Shown one piece after another: positions 34,438-43,688 of a DNA stretch of 64,000 nucleotides. A model generated the notes under the pieces. The model searched no databases, was not told where the DNA came from, and worked only from the letters and a program-made list of their open reading frames with translations. This DNA comes from Lysobacter alkalisoli. GTDB taxonomy: Bacteria > Pseudomonadota > Gammaproteobacteria > Xanthomonadales > Xanthomonadaceae. How positions within the stretch are numbered: position 1 is the stretch's first letter; every line of letters starts with the position of its first letter. The DNA lies in assembly GCF_006547045.1 (NCBI RefSeq), contig NZ_CP041242.1:2118001-2182000 (forward strand), given 5' to 3'. A program made the position numbers and the translations under genes.

Positions 34438-35613
34438 TCATCCTTCATCGACAAGCCGCTGATAGAGGTCGACCACCCGCCCCATCAGGGCATCCGTGCT
34501 CCATGTCATCGCGTCCGCCGGACCCGCGGCCGACAACGCCGCCCGACGCTCCGGCGAACGCAATAGCCCGGCAACATGGCCCGCGAATTCGGCCACGTCC
34601 TCGCCACTGACCAGCGCGCTGCAGGTGCCCTGCAACACTGTGGCGGTACCCATCACCGCGGTCGACACCACCGGCACGCCCAACGCCATCGCCTCGGTCA
34701 GCACCAGGCCCTGGGTCTCGGTCGGCGAGGCGAACACGAACACATCGCCGGCACGGTAGGCATCGAGCAGTTCGGTACGCCGATCCAGGTTGCCGAAGAA
34801 GCGCACGTTGTCAGCGATCCCCAACCGGTCGACCATCTGCTTCAGCCGCGTCGCATCCGGCCCCTCGCCTGCGACGATGAAGAGCAGGTCGGGGAATTCC
34901 GGCACCAGCCGCTTCACCACCTCGATCAGGAAGGCGATGTTCTTCTCCATCGCCAGCCGGCTGACCGTGACCAGAGTCGGCCGCGCCGGCGCGATTCCAT
35001 GCCGGTGCCGGAACGCGGCGCCATCGCCACCCTTGAACTCATCCAGGTCGATACCGGTCGGGATCACTGTCGAAGGCGTCTCCACGCCATAGCGCTCAAG
35101 CACCTCGACCATCTGCCGGCTCGGCACGATCAGGTGGTCGACGCCATGGCAGAGGAAGCGCGACACCTGCCGCGCGATCATCCGCAGAAGCCCGCCCGGC
35201 AGCCATGGCAGGTAGTGGGCGATGTACTCCTCGAAATAGGTGTGATAGGTCTCGACCGTCGGCACGGCGGTCAAGTCGGACAGCCGCACGCCAAGCCTGT
35301 GAGCGCGGAACGGCGTATGGATGTGCACCACGTCCCAGCGTCCCGCCACCAGCTTCGGCAACACCTCGCGCATGGCCGGGGCGCGGATCAGACGATCTTC
35401 GGGGTCGAAGAAGATCACCCGCGATGGCAGCCGGATGACTTCCAGTCCCGGCAGTCCGTCATCGTCATCCTGGCCACTGCCCTCGCCGTAATCCGGCACG
35501 ACCAGGGTGACCCTGTGACCCATCTGCAGCAGCGACCGGGCGAACGTACGGATCGAGGTGGAGACCCCGTTGACCCGCGGGAAGTAGACGTCCGACAGCA
35601 TCAGGATGTTCAT
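34438..35613 (-). CDS. Glycosyltransferase family 4 protein
   Basis: A 391-residue GT-B enzyme. The N-terminal acceptor domain begins MNILMLSDVYFPRVNGVSTSIRTF and includes HIHTPFRAHRLGVRL. The C-terminal donor domain has VSRLAMEKNIAFLI, FIVAGEGPD and the EX7E motif (ASPTETQGLVLTEAMALGVPVV). It resembles mannosyl- or glucosyltransferases acting on diacylglycerol or phosphatidylinositol-like lipids. Donor and acceptor are not certain. It converges with the MFS gene, 9 bases apart. Confidence 0.88.
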   Translation of the reverse strand: MNILMLSDVYFPRVNGVSTSIRTFARSLLQMGHRVTLVVPDYGEGSGQDDDDGLPGLEVIRLPSRVIFFDPEDRLIRAPAMREVLPKLVAGRWDVVHIHTPFRAHRLGVRLSDLTAVPTVETYHTYFEEYIAHYLPWLPGGLLRMIARQVSRFLCHGVDHLIVPSRQMVEVLERYGVETPSTVIPTGIDLDEFKGGDGAAFRHRHGIAPARPTLVTVSRLAMEKNIAFLIEVVKRLVPEFPDLLFIVAGEGPDATRLKQMVDRLGIADNVRFFGNLDRRTELLDAYRAGDVFVFASPTETQGLVLTEAMALGVPVVSTAVMGTATVLQGTCSALVSGEDVAEFAGHVAGLLRSPERRAALSAAGPADAMTWSTDALMGRVVDLYQRLVDEG

Positions 35614-35709
35614 CAGCTGAGGCTATGTCGGTCGGATGACAGTCGGGTTTCATGCATGCCTGCATCCTTCGCCACGGGGCTCCGGCGCGTCAAACCGATG
35701 ACACGCGAC

Positions 35710-37011
35710 TCAATCGTGGAGCTTGCGCGGGATCGCCAGCAGGGCAAGCAACGTCAGCAACGCAGCGCCGGCCGCATACCAGCCGACCGCCGCCAGTCCG
35801 TAGCGGCCGGCCAGCCATGTCGCCGCGTACGGCGCCAGCGACGCGCCGAAGATGCCCGACAGGTTGAACGCCAGCGAGGCTCCGCTGTAGCGCACCTCGG
35901 CCGGGAACAGCTCGGCCAGGATCGTGCCGAGCGGCCCGTAGGTCAGGCCCATGACCCCCAGTCCCAGCGCGAGGAACAGCGCCACGCCCACGGTACTGCC
36001 AGCGACGAACAGCGGCTCGAACGCCAGCCCGAACACGAGCACGGCCAGCGTCGCCAGCATCATCATCCGTCGGCGGCCGACACGATCCGCATACGCCGCC
36101 GCCAGCGGGATGGTGATGGCAAAGCACACCACGCCCGCCATCTGCATCCACAGGAACTGCTCGCGCGTGTAGCCGAGCTGCGAGGTGCCCCAGCTCAGTG
36201 CGAACACGGTCATCAGGTAGAACAGCACGAAGGTCGCCAGCGCCGCCACCGTGCCTTTGAGCAGCGCGCCCGGATGCCGGGTCAGCACGTCGAGCATCGG
36301 CATACGGACGCGCTCCTGGCGGTCGATCACGCGCTGGAAGGCCGGCGTCTCGCTGATCCGCAGGCGGATCCACAGGCCGAGGAACACCAGTACCGCGCTG
36401 CCGATGAACGGAACCCGCCAGCCCCAGGAGAAGAAGGCGTCGTCGTCCATCACCGCGGTCAGCAGCAGGAAGGTGCCGGTGGCAAGGAAGAAGCCGATCG
36501 GCGCGCCGAGCTGCGGGAACATGCCGTACCAGGCGCGCTGGCCCGGCGGCGCGTTCTCGGTCGCCAGCAGCACCGCCCCGCCCCACTCGCCGCCCAGGCC
36601 GAGGCCCTGCCCGAACCGGCACAGGGCCAGCAATGCCGGCGCCGCCACGCCCCATTGCGCATACGTCGGCAGCAGGCCGATCACCACCGTCGACAGGCCC
36701 ATCGTCAGCAGCGCCGCGACCAGGGTCGCCTTGCGCCCGACCCGGTCGCCGAAGTGGCCGAACACCGCCGAACCGATCGGGCGGGCGAAGAACGCCAGCG
36801 CGAAAGTCGCCAGCGATTGCAGCGTCGACGAGGCCGGATCGGCGGCCGGGAAGAACAGCGCCGGGAACACCAGCACCGCGGCGGTGGCGTAGATGTAGAA
36901 ATCGAAGAACTCGATGGTGGTGCCGATCAGGCTGGCGAACAGCACGCGCCCCTTGGAATTGCCTGCAGGCAGATCCTGCGCACGGGGGATGGTCACGGCG
37001 GCATCGGTCAT
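35710..37011 (-). CDS. MFS transporter of the metabolite:H+ symporter (MHS) family
   Basis: A 433-residue permease with 12 membrane helices. The N-terminus shows the MHS hallmark GTTIEFFDFYIYATAAVLVF and GSAVFGHFGDRVGRKATLV (motif A), then CRFGQGLGLGGEWGGAVLLATENAP. The C-terminal half includes AELFPAEVRYSGASLAFNLSG. Relatives (ShiA, ProP, KgtP, CitA) import organic acids, proline/betaine or shikimate; the substrate is not evident. It is codirectional with the HD hydrolase and sstT genes, 82 bases apart. Confidence 0.9.
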   Translation of the reverse strand: MTDAAVTIPRAQDLPAGNSKGRVLFASLIGTTIEFFDFYIYATAAVLVFPALFFPAADPASSTLQSLATFALAFFARPIGSAVFGHFGDRVGRKATLVAALLTMGLSTVVIGLLPTYAQWGVAAPALLALCRFGQGLGLGGEWGGAVLLATENAPPGQRAWYGMFPQLGAPIGFFLATGTFLLLTAVMDDDAFFSWGWRVPFIGSAVLVFLGLWIRLRISETPAFQRVIDRQERVRMPMLDVLTRHPGALLKGTVAALATFVLFYLMTVFALSWGTSQLGYTREQFLWMQMAGVVCFAITIPLAAAYADRVGRRRMMMLATLAVLVFGLAFEPLFVAGSTVGVALFLALGLGVMGLTYGPLGTILAELFPAEVRYSGASLAFNLSGIFGASLAPYAATWLAGRYGLAAVGWYAAGAALLTLLALLAIPRKLHD

Positions 37012-37093
37012 CGATTAGTGTCTTCAACGGATCGTGGACGGCCGATTGTAGGGTCGAAGGCAACGTCCGCGCGGCTTGGTTTCACGCGCAACA

Positions 37094-37729
37094 TCACCGT
37101 TTCTGCGTCAACAGGCGCCGCAGGTTGGCCCGTGCCTTCTGTTCAAGCCGCTTGTGGAAGAATTCGCTCAGGTAGATGCGTTCGCGCTGCAGCAGTCCCT
37201 TGATGAAGCGCCTGCGATTGAGCCGGAACAACCAGGCTGGCACGTGGCCGCGATACTCGCTGGCGATGCCGCGGTCATAGGCATCGAACGCGGCCGGCTC
37301 GGCGCCGAGGATGGCCATGTCGCAATCGAGGAAGTGACGCACGTCGTCCGCTGCGGAATCGTCGTCGAAGTCCCCGGGCGAGAACGTCCCGTGCCGCGCG
37401 GTCAACTCGATCAGCTCGGCCACGCGGGCGGCATCGATACCGGCATCGGGCATCCAGCGTCCGATCTGCTCGACCGCGAACACGGCCGAGCGCGCCTCGT
37501 TGTCGCCGCGTCCCGGCTGGTAGATCGCATCGTGGTAGAGCACGGCCAGGCGGACCTCGTCCGGCTGCCGCCAGCCAGGGCCGGCCGCCACCGCTTCGTA
37601 GTGCCGCAACACCTCCAGCACATGGCCGAAGTTGTGATAGGCCCGCGGCGGCGAATCGTAGGCCGCCTCCAGCGCCTCCCGCTGGGCATCGGGCAACCCG
37701 GTCGCCAGCGCGGGCGGGACTTCGGTCAT
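37094..37729 (-). CDS. HD-superfamily metal-dependent hydrolase (predicted)
   Basis: A 211-residue protein. Its ATG overlaps the sstT stop as ATGA (37726-37729), implying translational coupling. [37 protein letters not shown] and LIELTARHG supply the H...HD...D pattern of HD phosphohydrolases, and [11 protein letters not shown] supplies another Asp. The C-terminus is a basic helical region ([23 protein letters not shown]). Substrate unknown. This family is common next to unrelated transporters. Confidence 0.85.
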   Translation of the reverse strand: MTEVPPALATGLPDAQREALEAAYDSPPRAYHNFGHVLEVLRHYEAVAAGPGWRQPDEVRLAVLYHDAIYQPGRGDNEARSAVFAVEQIGRWMPDAGIDAARVAELIELTARHGTFSPGDFDDDSAADDVRHFLDCDMAILGAEPAAFDAYDRGIASEYRGHVPAWLFRLNRRRFIKGLLQRERIYLSEFFHKRLEQKARANLRRLLTQKR

Positions 37730-38967
37730 TTCCCCATCTTGCTGGCCGCCGCGGTGAACACCACATCCGTCGACGAATTCAACGCGGTCTCGCACGAATC
37801 CTGCACCACCCCGATGATGAAGCCGATCGCGACCACCTGCATCGCGATGTCGTTGGAGATGCCGAACATCGCGCAGGCCAGTGGTATCAGCAGCAGCGAT
37901 CCTCCCGCCACGCCCGACGCGCCGCAGGCCGCGACCGCGGCGACCACGCTCAGCAGCAGCGCGGTCGCGATGTCGACCTCGATGCCGAGTGTGTGAACCG
38001 CCGCCAGCGTCAGCACGGTGATGGTGATCGCCGCGCCGGCCATGTTGATGGTCGCACCGAGCGGGATCGACACCGAATAGGTGTCCTCCGGCAGCCCCAG
38101 GCGCCGGCACAGATCCATGTTGACCGGGATGTTGGCCGCCGAACTGCGGGTGAAGAACGCAGTGATGCCGCTCTCGCGCAGACAGGTCAGCACCAGCGGG
38201 TACGGATTGCTGCGGGTCAGCGCGAACACGATCAGCGGATTGGCGACCAGCGCCACGAACAGCATGCTGCCGACCAGCACCGCCAGCAGCCGCACGTAAT
38301 CGAGCAGCGCACCGAAACCGGACTCGGCCAGCGTCGCCGCGACCAGGCCGAAGATGCCCAGCGGCGCGAAACGGATCACCACCCGCACGATGAAGGTCAC
38401 CGCACCGGCCAGGTCGGACACCACCGCGCGGGTGCCCTCGCCCGCATGCCGGAACGCGATACCCAGCCCCACCGCCCAGGCCAGGATGCCGATGAAGTTG
38501 CCATCGCGCAGCGCGTTGACCGGGTTGTCGACGATCTTCAGCAGCAGCGTCCGCAGCACTTCGACGATGCCCTCCGGCGGCGCCATCTCCACATCCGCAC
38601 CGGCCAGTTGCAGCGTCAACGGGAACATGAAGCTGGCCGCCACCGCGACCACGGCCGCCAGCAGCGTCCCGACCAGGTACAGGCCGATGATCGGACGGAT
38701 GCGCGTCGACTGTCCCTGGCGGTGATTGGCGATCGCCGCGGTGACCAGCACCAGCACCAGCACCGGAGCGACCGCCTTCAGCGCCGACACGAACACCGCG
38801 CCGAGCAGCCCCACCGAAGCCGCCGCGGACGGCCACAACCAGGCCAGCAGCAGGCCGGCGACCAGACCGACCAGGATCTGCACCACCAGGCTGGTTTCGA
38901 ACAGGAAGGCGAGGATCCTGCTGCGCGGAGCCAGGTTGCGGGGGGACAGGTTTTCAGGCGAGGTCAT
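37726..38967 (-). CDS. sstT: Serine/threonine:Na+ symporter SstT
   Basis: A 413-residue carrier of the dicarboxylate/amino-acid:cation symporter family. It has about eight membrane helices and two re-entrant loops. Recognisable signatures are [38 protein letters not shown] and [19 protein letters not shown], the substrate and sodium sites of SstT. It imports L-serine and L-threonine with Na+. Its stop overlaps the HD hydrolase start by four bases. Confidence 0.94.
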   Translation of the reverse strand: MTSPENLSPRNLAPRSRILAFLFETSLVVQILVGLVAGLLLAWLWPSAAASVGLLGAVFVSALKAVAPVLVLVLVTAAIANHRQGQSTRIRPIIGLYLVGTLLAAVVAVAASFMFPLTLQLAGADVEMAPPEGIVEVLRTLLLKIVDNPVNALRDGNFIGILAWAVGLGIAFRHAGEGTRAVVSDLAGAVTFIVRVVIRFAPLGIFGLVAATLAESGFGALLDYVRLLAVLVGSMLFVALVANPLIVFALTRSNPYPLVLTCLRESGITAFFTRSSAANIPVNMDLCRRLGLPEDTYSVSIPLGATINMAGAAITITVLTLAAVHTLGIEVDIATALLLSVVAAVAACGASGVAGGSLLLIPLACAMFGISNDIAMQVVAIGFIIGVVQDSCETALNSSTDVVFTAAASKMGK

Positions 38968-39090
38968 TGGGCGTCCGCGTGATCAGATTGCGCCGCATCC
39001 TCGCCCGAACGCACGCCCCCCGGCAAGCCCGCGCGTACGGGCCGCCGCGTCCCCGACCGGAGCGGACCGCCCTGCTCCGCCGCTGCGGCC

Positions 39091-39699
39091 TCAGGGCATT
39101 GCCGCCCGCGAACCGGCGGCAAACGGGAATTGCGCGAAGATCGCGGTGACCGCCTGGTCTGCCGCGGCGGAACGCTCCTGCGGTGTGCGCTGCACCACCC
39201 GGCCGATCGCATCGCCGGTCCAGACCAGCCGGTTGCGCGCCGCATCGACCAGGTCGACGGTCAGCGTACCTTCGCGGTACCGGCTCACCTGGGTCTGGTC
39301 GTACCACACCGGCACCGCGACATAGTGGCGGTGACGATAGCTGTAGAAGTACTGGATATCGGTGCGCGGCACGCTGTAGACATCGGTCTTGTCCTGCACC
39401 ACGGCCTGGAAATTGACCCTGAGGTCCGGCGACTGCGCGTCGAACACATAGCCGCGAGCCTCCATTTCGCGCCGGATCGACGTCTTGATCCGATCGCTGA
39501 GGTAGCTGCCGTAGCCCGACTCCTCCATCGCCAGCGGCTCGTAGAACGCATAACTGCGGTAGCGCGAGAAGTCGGCCTCCGGATCGAGTTCGGCGCGGAC
39601 GCGTGGGCCGCTCGCGCAGGACGCCAGCATGGCCATCGCCACGAGAGCACAGAGGACATGGATCATCCGCAAGCGGATCGCCTGATATGGAATGTGCAT
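39091..39699 (-). CDS. DUF4136 lipoprotein
   Basis: A 202-residue exported protein. GAGG 5-6 bases upstream of ATG 39699 supports the start. A hydrophobic leader (MIHVLCALVAMAMLASC) ends in a lipobox ASC. The mature part matches DUF4136 (DPEADFSRYRSYAFYEPLA, REMEARGYVFD, PDLRVNFQA, VWYDQTQVSRYREGTLTVDLVDAARNRLVWTGDAIGRV). The function of the family is unknown; it is an envelope lipoprotein typical of Xanthomonadaceae. Confidence 0.87.
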   Translation of the reverse strand: MHIPYQAIRLRMIHVLCALVAMAMLASCASGPRVRAELDPEADFSRYRSYAFYEPLAMEESGYGSYLSDRIKTSIRREMEARGYVFDAQSPDLRVNFQAVVQDKTDVYSVPRTDIQYFYSYRHRHYVAVPVWYDQTQVSRYREGTLTVDLVDAARNRLVWTGDAIGRVVQRTPQERSAAADQAVTAIFAQFPFAAGSRAAMP

Positions 39700-39838
39700 G
39701 GCAAGCCTCGTCGATTGGTTCTGGGCCGTTGGGTACACGCTACACCCGGTCGCATCCGGGGGAAACCGCCCGCACAACCGGTCATCCGGCGCGGCGGCCC
39801 TCATGGCAGACTGCAACAGATCACGTGAGGATTTCGCC

Positions 39839-40333
39839 ATGATGACGATTCCGTTCAGGAACCGCCCTTCGCTCCCCGGGCTACGTGCCACGGCGGCCCT
39901 GCTGCTGGCGGTCCTGCTCGGCGCCTGCGCAAGCCTGCCCAACCGCGACCCGCTCAACATCGACGTGGCCGGAATCGAATCGTTGCCGGGCGACGGCATG
40001 GAATTGAGGCTGGCGGTCAAGCTGCGCGTCCAGAATCCCAACGACAGCGCCGTCGACTACAGCGGCGCCGCGTTGCGGCTCGACCTCAACGGCCAGCGCC
40101 TGGCCACCGGCGTCAGCAATGAAGCCGGCACGGTACCGCGCTACGGCGAAACCCTGGTCACGATTCCGGTAACCGTTTCGGCGCTCAACGTGGTCCGGCA
40201 GATCACCGGCCTGGCCGACTCCAGCCATGAGCCGGCCTGGAACTACAAGGTAAACGGCAAGCTGGAAGGCGGGCTGTTCGGCACCCGCCGTTTCAGCGGT
40301 GAAGGCACCCTGGACCTGTCGCGCGCTCCGTGA
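39839..40333 (+). CDS. LEA-type 2 (WHy) domain lipoprotein
   Basis: A 164-residue exported protein. The leader ATAALLLAVLLGAC gives a lipobox Cys. The mature domain is LEA14/WHy-like: LRLAVKLRVQNPNDSAVDYSGAALRLDLNGQRLATGVSN, GETLVTIPVTVSALN. This fold is linked to desiccation and stress tolerance in other organisms; the bacterial role is unknown. GAGG upstream is about 8 bases from the ATG. It is divergent from the DUF4136 lipoprotein gene. Confidence 0.85.
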   Translation: MMTIPFRNRPSLPGLRATAALLLAVLLGACASLPNRDPLNIDVAGIESLPGDGMELRLAVKLRVQNPNDSAVDYSGAALRLDLNGQRLATGVSNEAGTVPRYGETLVTIPVTVSALNVVRQITGLADSSHEPAWNYKVNGKLEGGLFGTRRFSGEGTLDLSRAP

Positions 40334-40343
40334 CTCCCGGGCC

Positions 40344-40688
40344 TCAGGCCTTGCGCAGGAAGCAGGTCTTCAGGACCAGGCCCTTGATCTTGTCGGAGTT
40401 GCCTTCGATATGCTCGGCATCGTCCTCGACCAGGCGGATGTTGCGGATCATCGTGCCCTGCTTGAGCGGAATCGACGAACCCTTGACCTTGAGGTCCTTG
40501 ATCACCACCACGCTGTCGCCGGTGGCCAGCACGTTGCCGTTGCTGTCGCGCACGACCACGCTGCTTTCCGCACCTTCGCCGTCGACGATCGGCCATTCGT
40601 AGCCGCAGTCCGCACACACATAACGGGTGTCGTCCACGTAGGTGTTCTCGAGGCTGCATTGCGGACAGGGCGGCGGATTGCTGGACAT
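40344..40688 (-). CDS. yjdM: YjdM (PhnA-like) zinc-ribbon protein
   Basis: A 114-residue protein. The N-terminal zinc ribbon has CPQC...CADC (PPCPQCSLENTYVDDTRYVCADCGYEW). The YjdM domain follows (VVRDSNGNVLATGDSVVVIKDLKVKGSS, LKQGTMIRNIRLVEDDAEHIEGN, IKGLVLKTCFLRKA). It was originally called PhnA from the phosphonate region of E. coli but is not required for phosphonate use; function is unresolved. It converges with the LEA-type gene, 10 bases apart. Confidence 0.92.
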   Translation of the reverse strand: MSSNPPPCPQCSLENTYVDDTRYVCADCGYEWPIVDGEGAESSVVVRDSNGNVLATGDSVVVIKDLKVKGSSIPLKQGTMIRNIRLVEDDAEHIEGNSDKIKGLVLKTCFLRKA

Positions 40689-40849
40689 CGATGAACTCCG
40701 TGAATCGGGCCGGCATTTTACACTGCCACCAGGCCCGGGCCGGCACGGGAGCCGCCGTGCGAGGCACGGCCGTTATCCTGACGTTCGTCCTTCCCGTCCA
40801 CGAACCTTCGCACCCGCCGGGCGTGCCACCGCATCAGGAACCAGAACTA

Positions 40850-41920
40850 ATGACCACAGCCCCCCTGCGAGTCGCCCTGATCGGTTATGGATTCGCCGGC
40901 CGCAGCTTCCATGCGCCGCTGATCCGCGCCATTCCCGGGCTCGATCTGTCGATCGTCGCGTCGGGCGATGCCGCCAAGGTGCATGCCGACCTGCTCGATG
41001 CCGAGGTGATCGGCGACGCGCTGCGCGCGATCTCGGATCCGCGCGTCGAACTGGTGGTGATCGCCTCGCCCAACGACAGCCATGCCCCGCTCGCCCGCGC
41101 GGCACTGCTGGCCGGCAAGCATGTGGTGGTGGACAAGCCGTTCACGCTGTCGCTGCACGAGGCGCGCGAACTGGCTGCACTGGCACAGGAACACGGCCGA
41201 CTGCTGTCGGTGTTCCAGAACCGCCGCTGGGACACCGACTTCCTCGCGATCCGTCAGGCCATCGACGACGGTCTGGTCGGCGAACCGGTACATCTGGAAT
41301 CGCGCATCGAACGCTTCCGCCCGGAAGTCCGCGTGCGCTGGCGCGAGCAGGCCGGAGTGGGCAGCGGGCTGTGGTGGGACCTCGGTCCGCACCTGGTCGA
41401 CCAGGCCCTGCAATTGTTCGGCCTGCCCGACCGTGTGCAGGCTTCTTTCGCTCTGCAGCGGGCCGGTGCGGCCACGACCGACTGGGCGCATGTCGTCCTC
41501 GAACACGGTGCGCGACGGGCCGTGCTCCATGCCGACATGCTCACCGCCGGTGGCCAGACCCGGTTCGCCGTGCACGGCACGCTTGGCAGTGCGGTCAAGG
41601 CCAAGGCGGACCCGCAAGAGTCCCAGTTGCTGGCCGGCGTCCGCCCGGGCGATGCCGACTGGGGTCGCGACGACGACCCGCTGATGGTGCATGACGGCAG
41701 CCACGAGCCACGACCGTTGGCCACGCCTCGCGGCGACCAATCGCGCTACTACGCTGCGATTGCCGATGCCCTGCGTGGATATGGCCGCAACCCGGTCCCG
41801 CCAGCGCAGGCGGTGGCGGTGATGGCGGTGCTCGAAGCCGCGGTCGAAGCCGCGGAAACCGGCCGTGCCGTGGCACTGCCGCTGAGCGACGCCGAACGGG
41901 AAGCGTTCACCGGCTCGTAG
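40850..41920 (+). CDS. Gfo/Idh/MocA-family NAD(P)-dependent oxidoreductase
   Basis: A 356-residue enzyme. The N-terminal Rossmann motif is VALIGYGFAGRSFHAPLI, with EKP-type KHVVVDKPFTLSL. The C-terminal domain carries GSGLWWDLGPHLVDQALQLFG, where Asp and His are the usual catalytic positions. It resembles E. coli YdgJ/YhhX-like oxidoreductases acting on cyclic polyols or sugars. The start is ATG 40850 with AGGA about 11 bases upstream; the longer open frame lacks the family's N-terminus. Confidence 0.9.
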   Translation: MTTAPLRVALIGYGFAGRSFHAPLIRAIPGLDLSIVASGDAAKVHADLLDAEVIGDALRAISDPRVELVVIASPNDSHAPLARAALLAGKHVVVDKPFTLSLHEARELAALAQEHGRLLSVFQNRRWDTDFLAIRQAIDDGLVGEPVHLESRIERFRPEVRVRWREQAGVGSGLWWDLGPHLVDQALQLFGLPDRVQASFALQRAGAATTDWAHVVLEHGARRAVLHADMLTAGGQTRFAVHGTLGSAVKAKADPQESQLLAGVRPGDADWGRDDDPLMVHDGSHEPRPLATPRGDQSRYYAAIADALRGYGRNPVPPAQAVAVMAVLEAAVEAAETGRAVALPLSDAEREAFTGS

Positions 41921-41932
41921 TGGCGTCCCGCG

Positions 41933-42838
41933 CTATCCGTCGACGCGCAGGGTCCGCTCGAACAGCACCAGCAACTTCGCCCAGGCATCGTTCGCAGCTT
42001 TCTCGTCGTAGCGGGGCGTGGTGTCGTTGTTGAAACCGTGCAGCGTGCCCTCGGGCTGGAACAGCTCGTACTTCACTCCGGCAGCCTTCAGCGCGGTTTC
42101 GTAGTCGGGCCAGGTGGCATTGACGCGCGGGTCGTCATCGGCCAGCACCACCAGCATTTCGGCCTTGATGCCCGACACGTCTTCCAGTGGCGGTGCACTG
42201 CCGTAGAACGGGGCCGCGGCGGCCAGCTCCGGCAGCTGTGTGGCCAGGTAGTTGGACATCAGCCCGCCATAGCAGAAACCGACCACGCCCATGCGCCCAT
42301 TGCCGCCCTCGATGCCCTCAAGCATCCGTGCCGCGGCAAGAAAATCCTCGCGCACCCTGGCCTGGTCGAGTTCCGGGAACAGCGCGCGCGCCGCATCCTC
42401 GTCACCGGGATAGCCGCCGAGCGGGAATAGTGCATCCGGTGCGAATGCGATGTAGTTCTCGAGGGCGAGACGCCGGGTCACGTCCTCGATGTGCGGATTG
42501 AGGCCCCGGTTCTCATGCACGACCAGCACCACCGGCAACGGTCCGTCGGCATCGGCGGGCCGGGCCAGATAACCGCGCGCGGTGCCATGGCCCTGCGGCG
42601 ACGGGAACTCGCGGTATCCGGTGTCGAGCCGGGCATCGTCGGGCTCGACCTGCTGCGCGGCGGCGAAATTCGGGCTCAACGCGGCCAGCAGCCCGGCAGC
42701 CCCTGCGGCTCCGGCCGCGAAGCGTGCCGCGCCGGCCAGGAAACCACGGCGATCGATCGCACCATGCACATACTGGTCGAACAGGCGCATGACTTCGGGA
42801 TCGAAGTCCCGGACCTTCGGGCGGAAAGACTGCGACAT
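41933..42838 (-). CDS. Dienelactone hydrolase family protein with Tat-like leader
   Basis: A 301-residue alpha/beta hydrolase. GAGGAG 6 bases upstream supports ATG 42838. A long N-region leads to a twin-arginine motif DRRGFLAGAARF and an Ala-rich hydrophobic stretch, so Tat export is likely. The dienelactone-hydrolase domain has VVHENRGLNPHIEDV, nucleophile GFCYGG (Cys), Asp in LADDDPRV and His in TLHGFNN. Substrate unknown; relatives cleave lactones or esters. A small stress-type gene lies 38 bases upstream on the same strand. Confidence 0.9.
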   Translation of the reverse strand: MSQSFRPKVRDFDPEVMRLFDQYVHGAIDRRGFLAGAARFAAGAAGAAGLLAALSPNFAAAQQVEPDDARLDTGYREFPSPQGHGTARGYLARPADADGPLPVVLVVHENRGLNPHIEDVTRRLALENYIAFAPDALFPLGGYPGDEDAARALFPELDQARVREDFLAAARMLEGIEGGNGRMGVVGFCYGGLMSNYLATQLPELAAAAPFYGSAPPLEDVSGIKAEMLVVLADDDPRVNATWPDYETALKAAGVKYELFQPEGTLHGFNNDTTPRYDEKAANDAWAKLLVLFERTLRVDG

Positions 42839-42876
42839 GCCTGACTCCTCGAACACGTGGAAACCTGGACGGTACA

Positions 42877-43431
42877 TCAAGGCATGGCCATCATCCGGCC
42901 GCCCCGGGACGCCAGCATCGCATCGGCGCGGTCGCGTTCATTGCTGCCGTGCGCATGCACGACGACTGCGGCGTGACCTTTCCGGAGCTCGTCCAGGACG
43001 GCGCTGGCGTGGCTGCCACGATCGGCACGCAATCCAAGAAGACGGCCGATCAGCAGCCCTGACAGCGCCCCGTAGAGCACCAGTGCCACCAATGCCACCA
43101 GGACCGAGGTCACGATCAGGGTCACGCCGGTGGCCCGCAACAACATGAAAACCGCTGCCCCGGCCAACGCGCCGGCCAGGGCCATGGCAAATTGCGGGCG
43201 CAGCGCTGCACGCTTCACTCTGGACCTGGCTCCGGGCCTGACATCCGCCATTCCGGAATCGAGCCTGCGTCCCGGTAGCGGGAAGCGCGGACGGATCACC
43301 CTGACTTGGCCATGCCCGAGATGCAGCGCGGTACGCAGCGACGTCGCGGCCGCGCTCGCCGTGGCGGTATCGGCGAATACGGCCACGACCTTGTTGCACA
43401 CCTTGCCGCCGATCGCGTGGGACAGGGGCAT
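42877..43431 (-). CDS. Small membrane protein with YflT/DUF1269-like architecture
   Basis: A 184-residue protein. An N-terminal soluble module (KVVAVFADTATASAAATSLRTAL) is followed by a basic linker, then two hydrophobic helices (FAMALAGALAGAAVFMLLRATG, LIVTSVLVALVALVLYGALSGLLIG), and a C-terminal soluble segment (GHAAVVVHAHGSNERDRADAML). The order resembles general-stress 17M-like membrane proteins, and the same layout recurs at 56070-56561. Function unknown. It is probably cotranscribed with the hydrolase downstream. The 257 bases to its right hold no gene I can support. Confidence 0.65.
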   Translation of the reverse strand: MPLSHAIGGKVCNKVVAVFADTATASAAATSLRTALHLGHGQVRVIRPRFPLPGRRLDSGMADVRPGARSRVKRAALRPQFAMALAGALAGAAVFMLLRATGVTLIVTSVLVALVALVLYGALSGLLIGRLLGLRADRGSHASAVLDELRKGHAAVVVHAHGSNERDRADAMLASRGGRMMAMP

Positions 43432-43688
43432 CCATCACTCCGGTTCGACTTCGCTGTCCGCCTGGGCGGGCAAAAGCAGGATCACGTCCTGCAAGTGCGC
43501 GATGCGTGAACCCTTCCGGGTGCGATTCAGGCCGTCGTCAGCGCGATGACGGTCCCCATCACGAAACCCAACAGGCCGTCGCGTCGACGGATGGCTGACA
43601 GTCGGCGCGATGCTGCACTGCAGCTTGCCCCTATGGACACTGGCCCCGGGTTGCGGGGGATGGATTACTCCAGGCCATCCGTTGCTGC

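Noticed and set aside
34576-37203. 875-codon plus-strand open frame
   Set aside because: Antisense to the GT4 and MHS-transporter genes; composition rich in Arg/His/Gln is typical of shadow frames.
43432-43688. Small gene between the stress-type protein and the esterase
   Set aside because: Short frames exist on both strands but none has a start with a ribosome site or a recognisable product.
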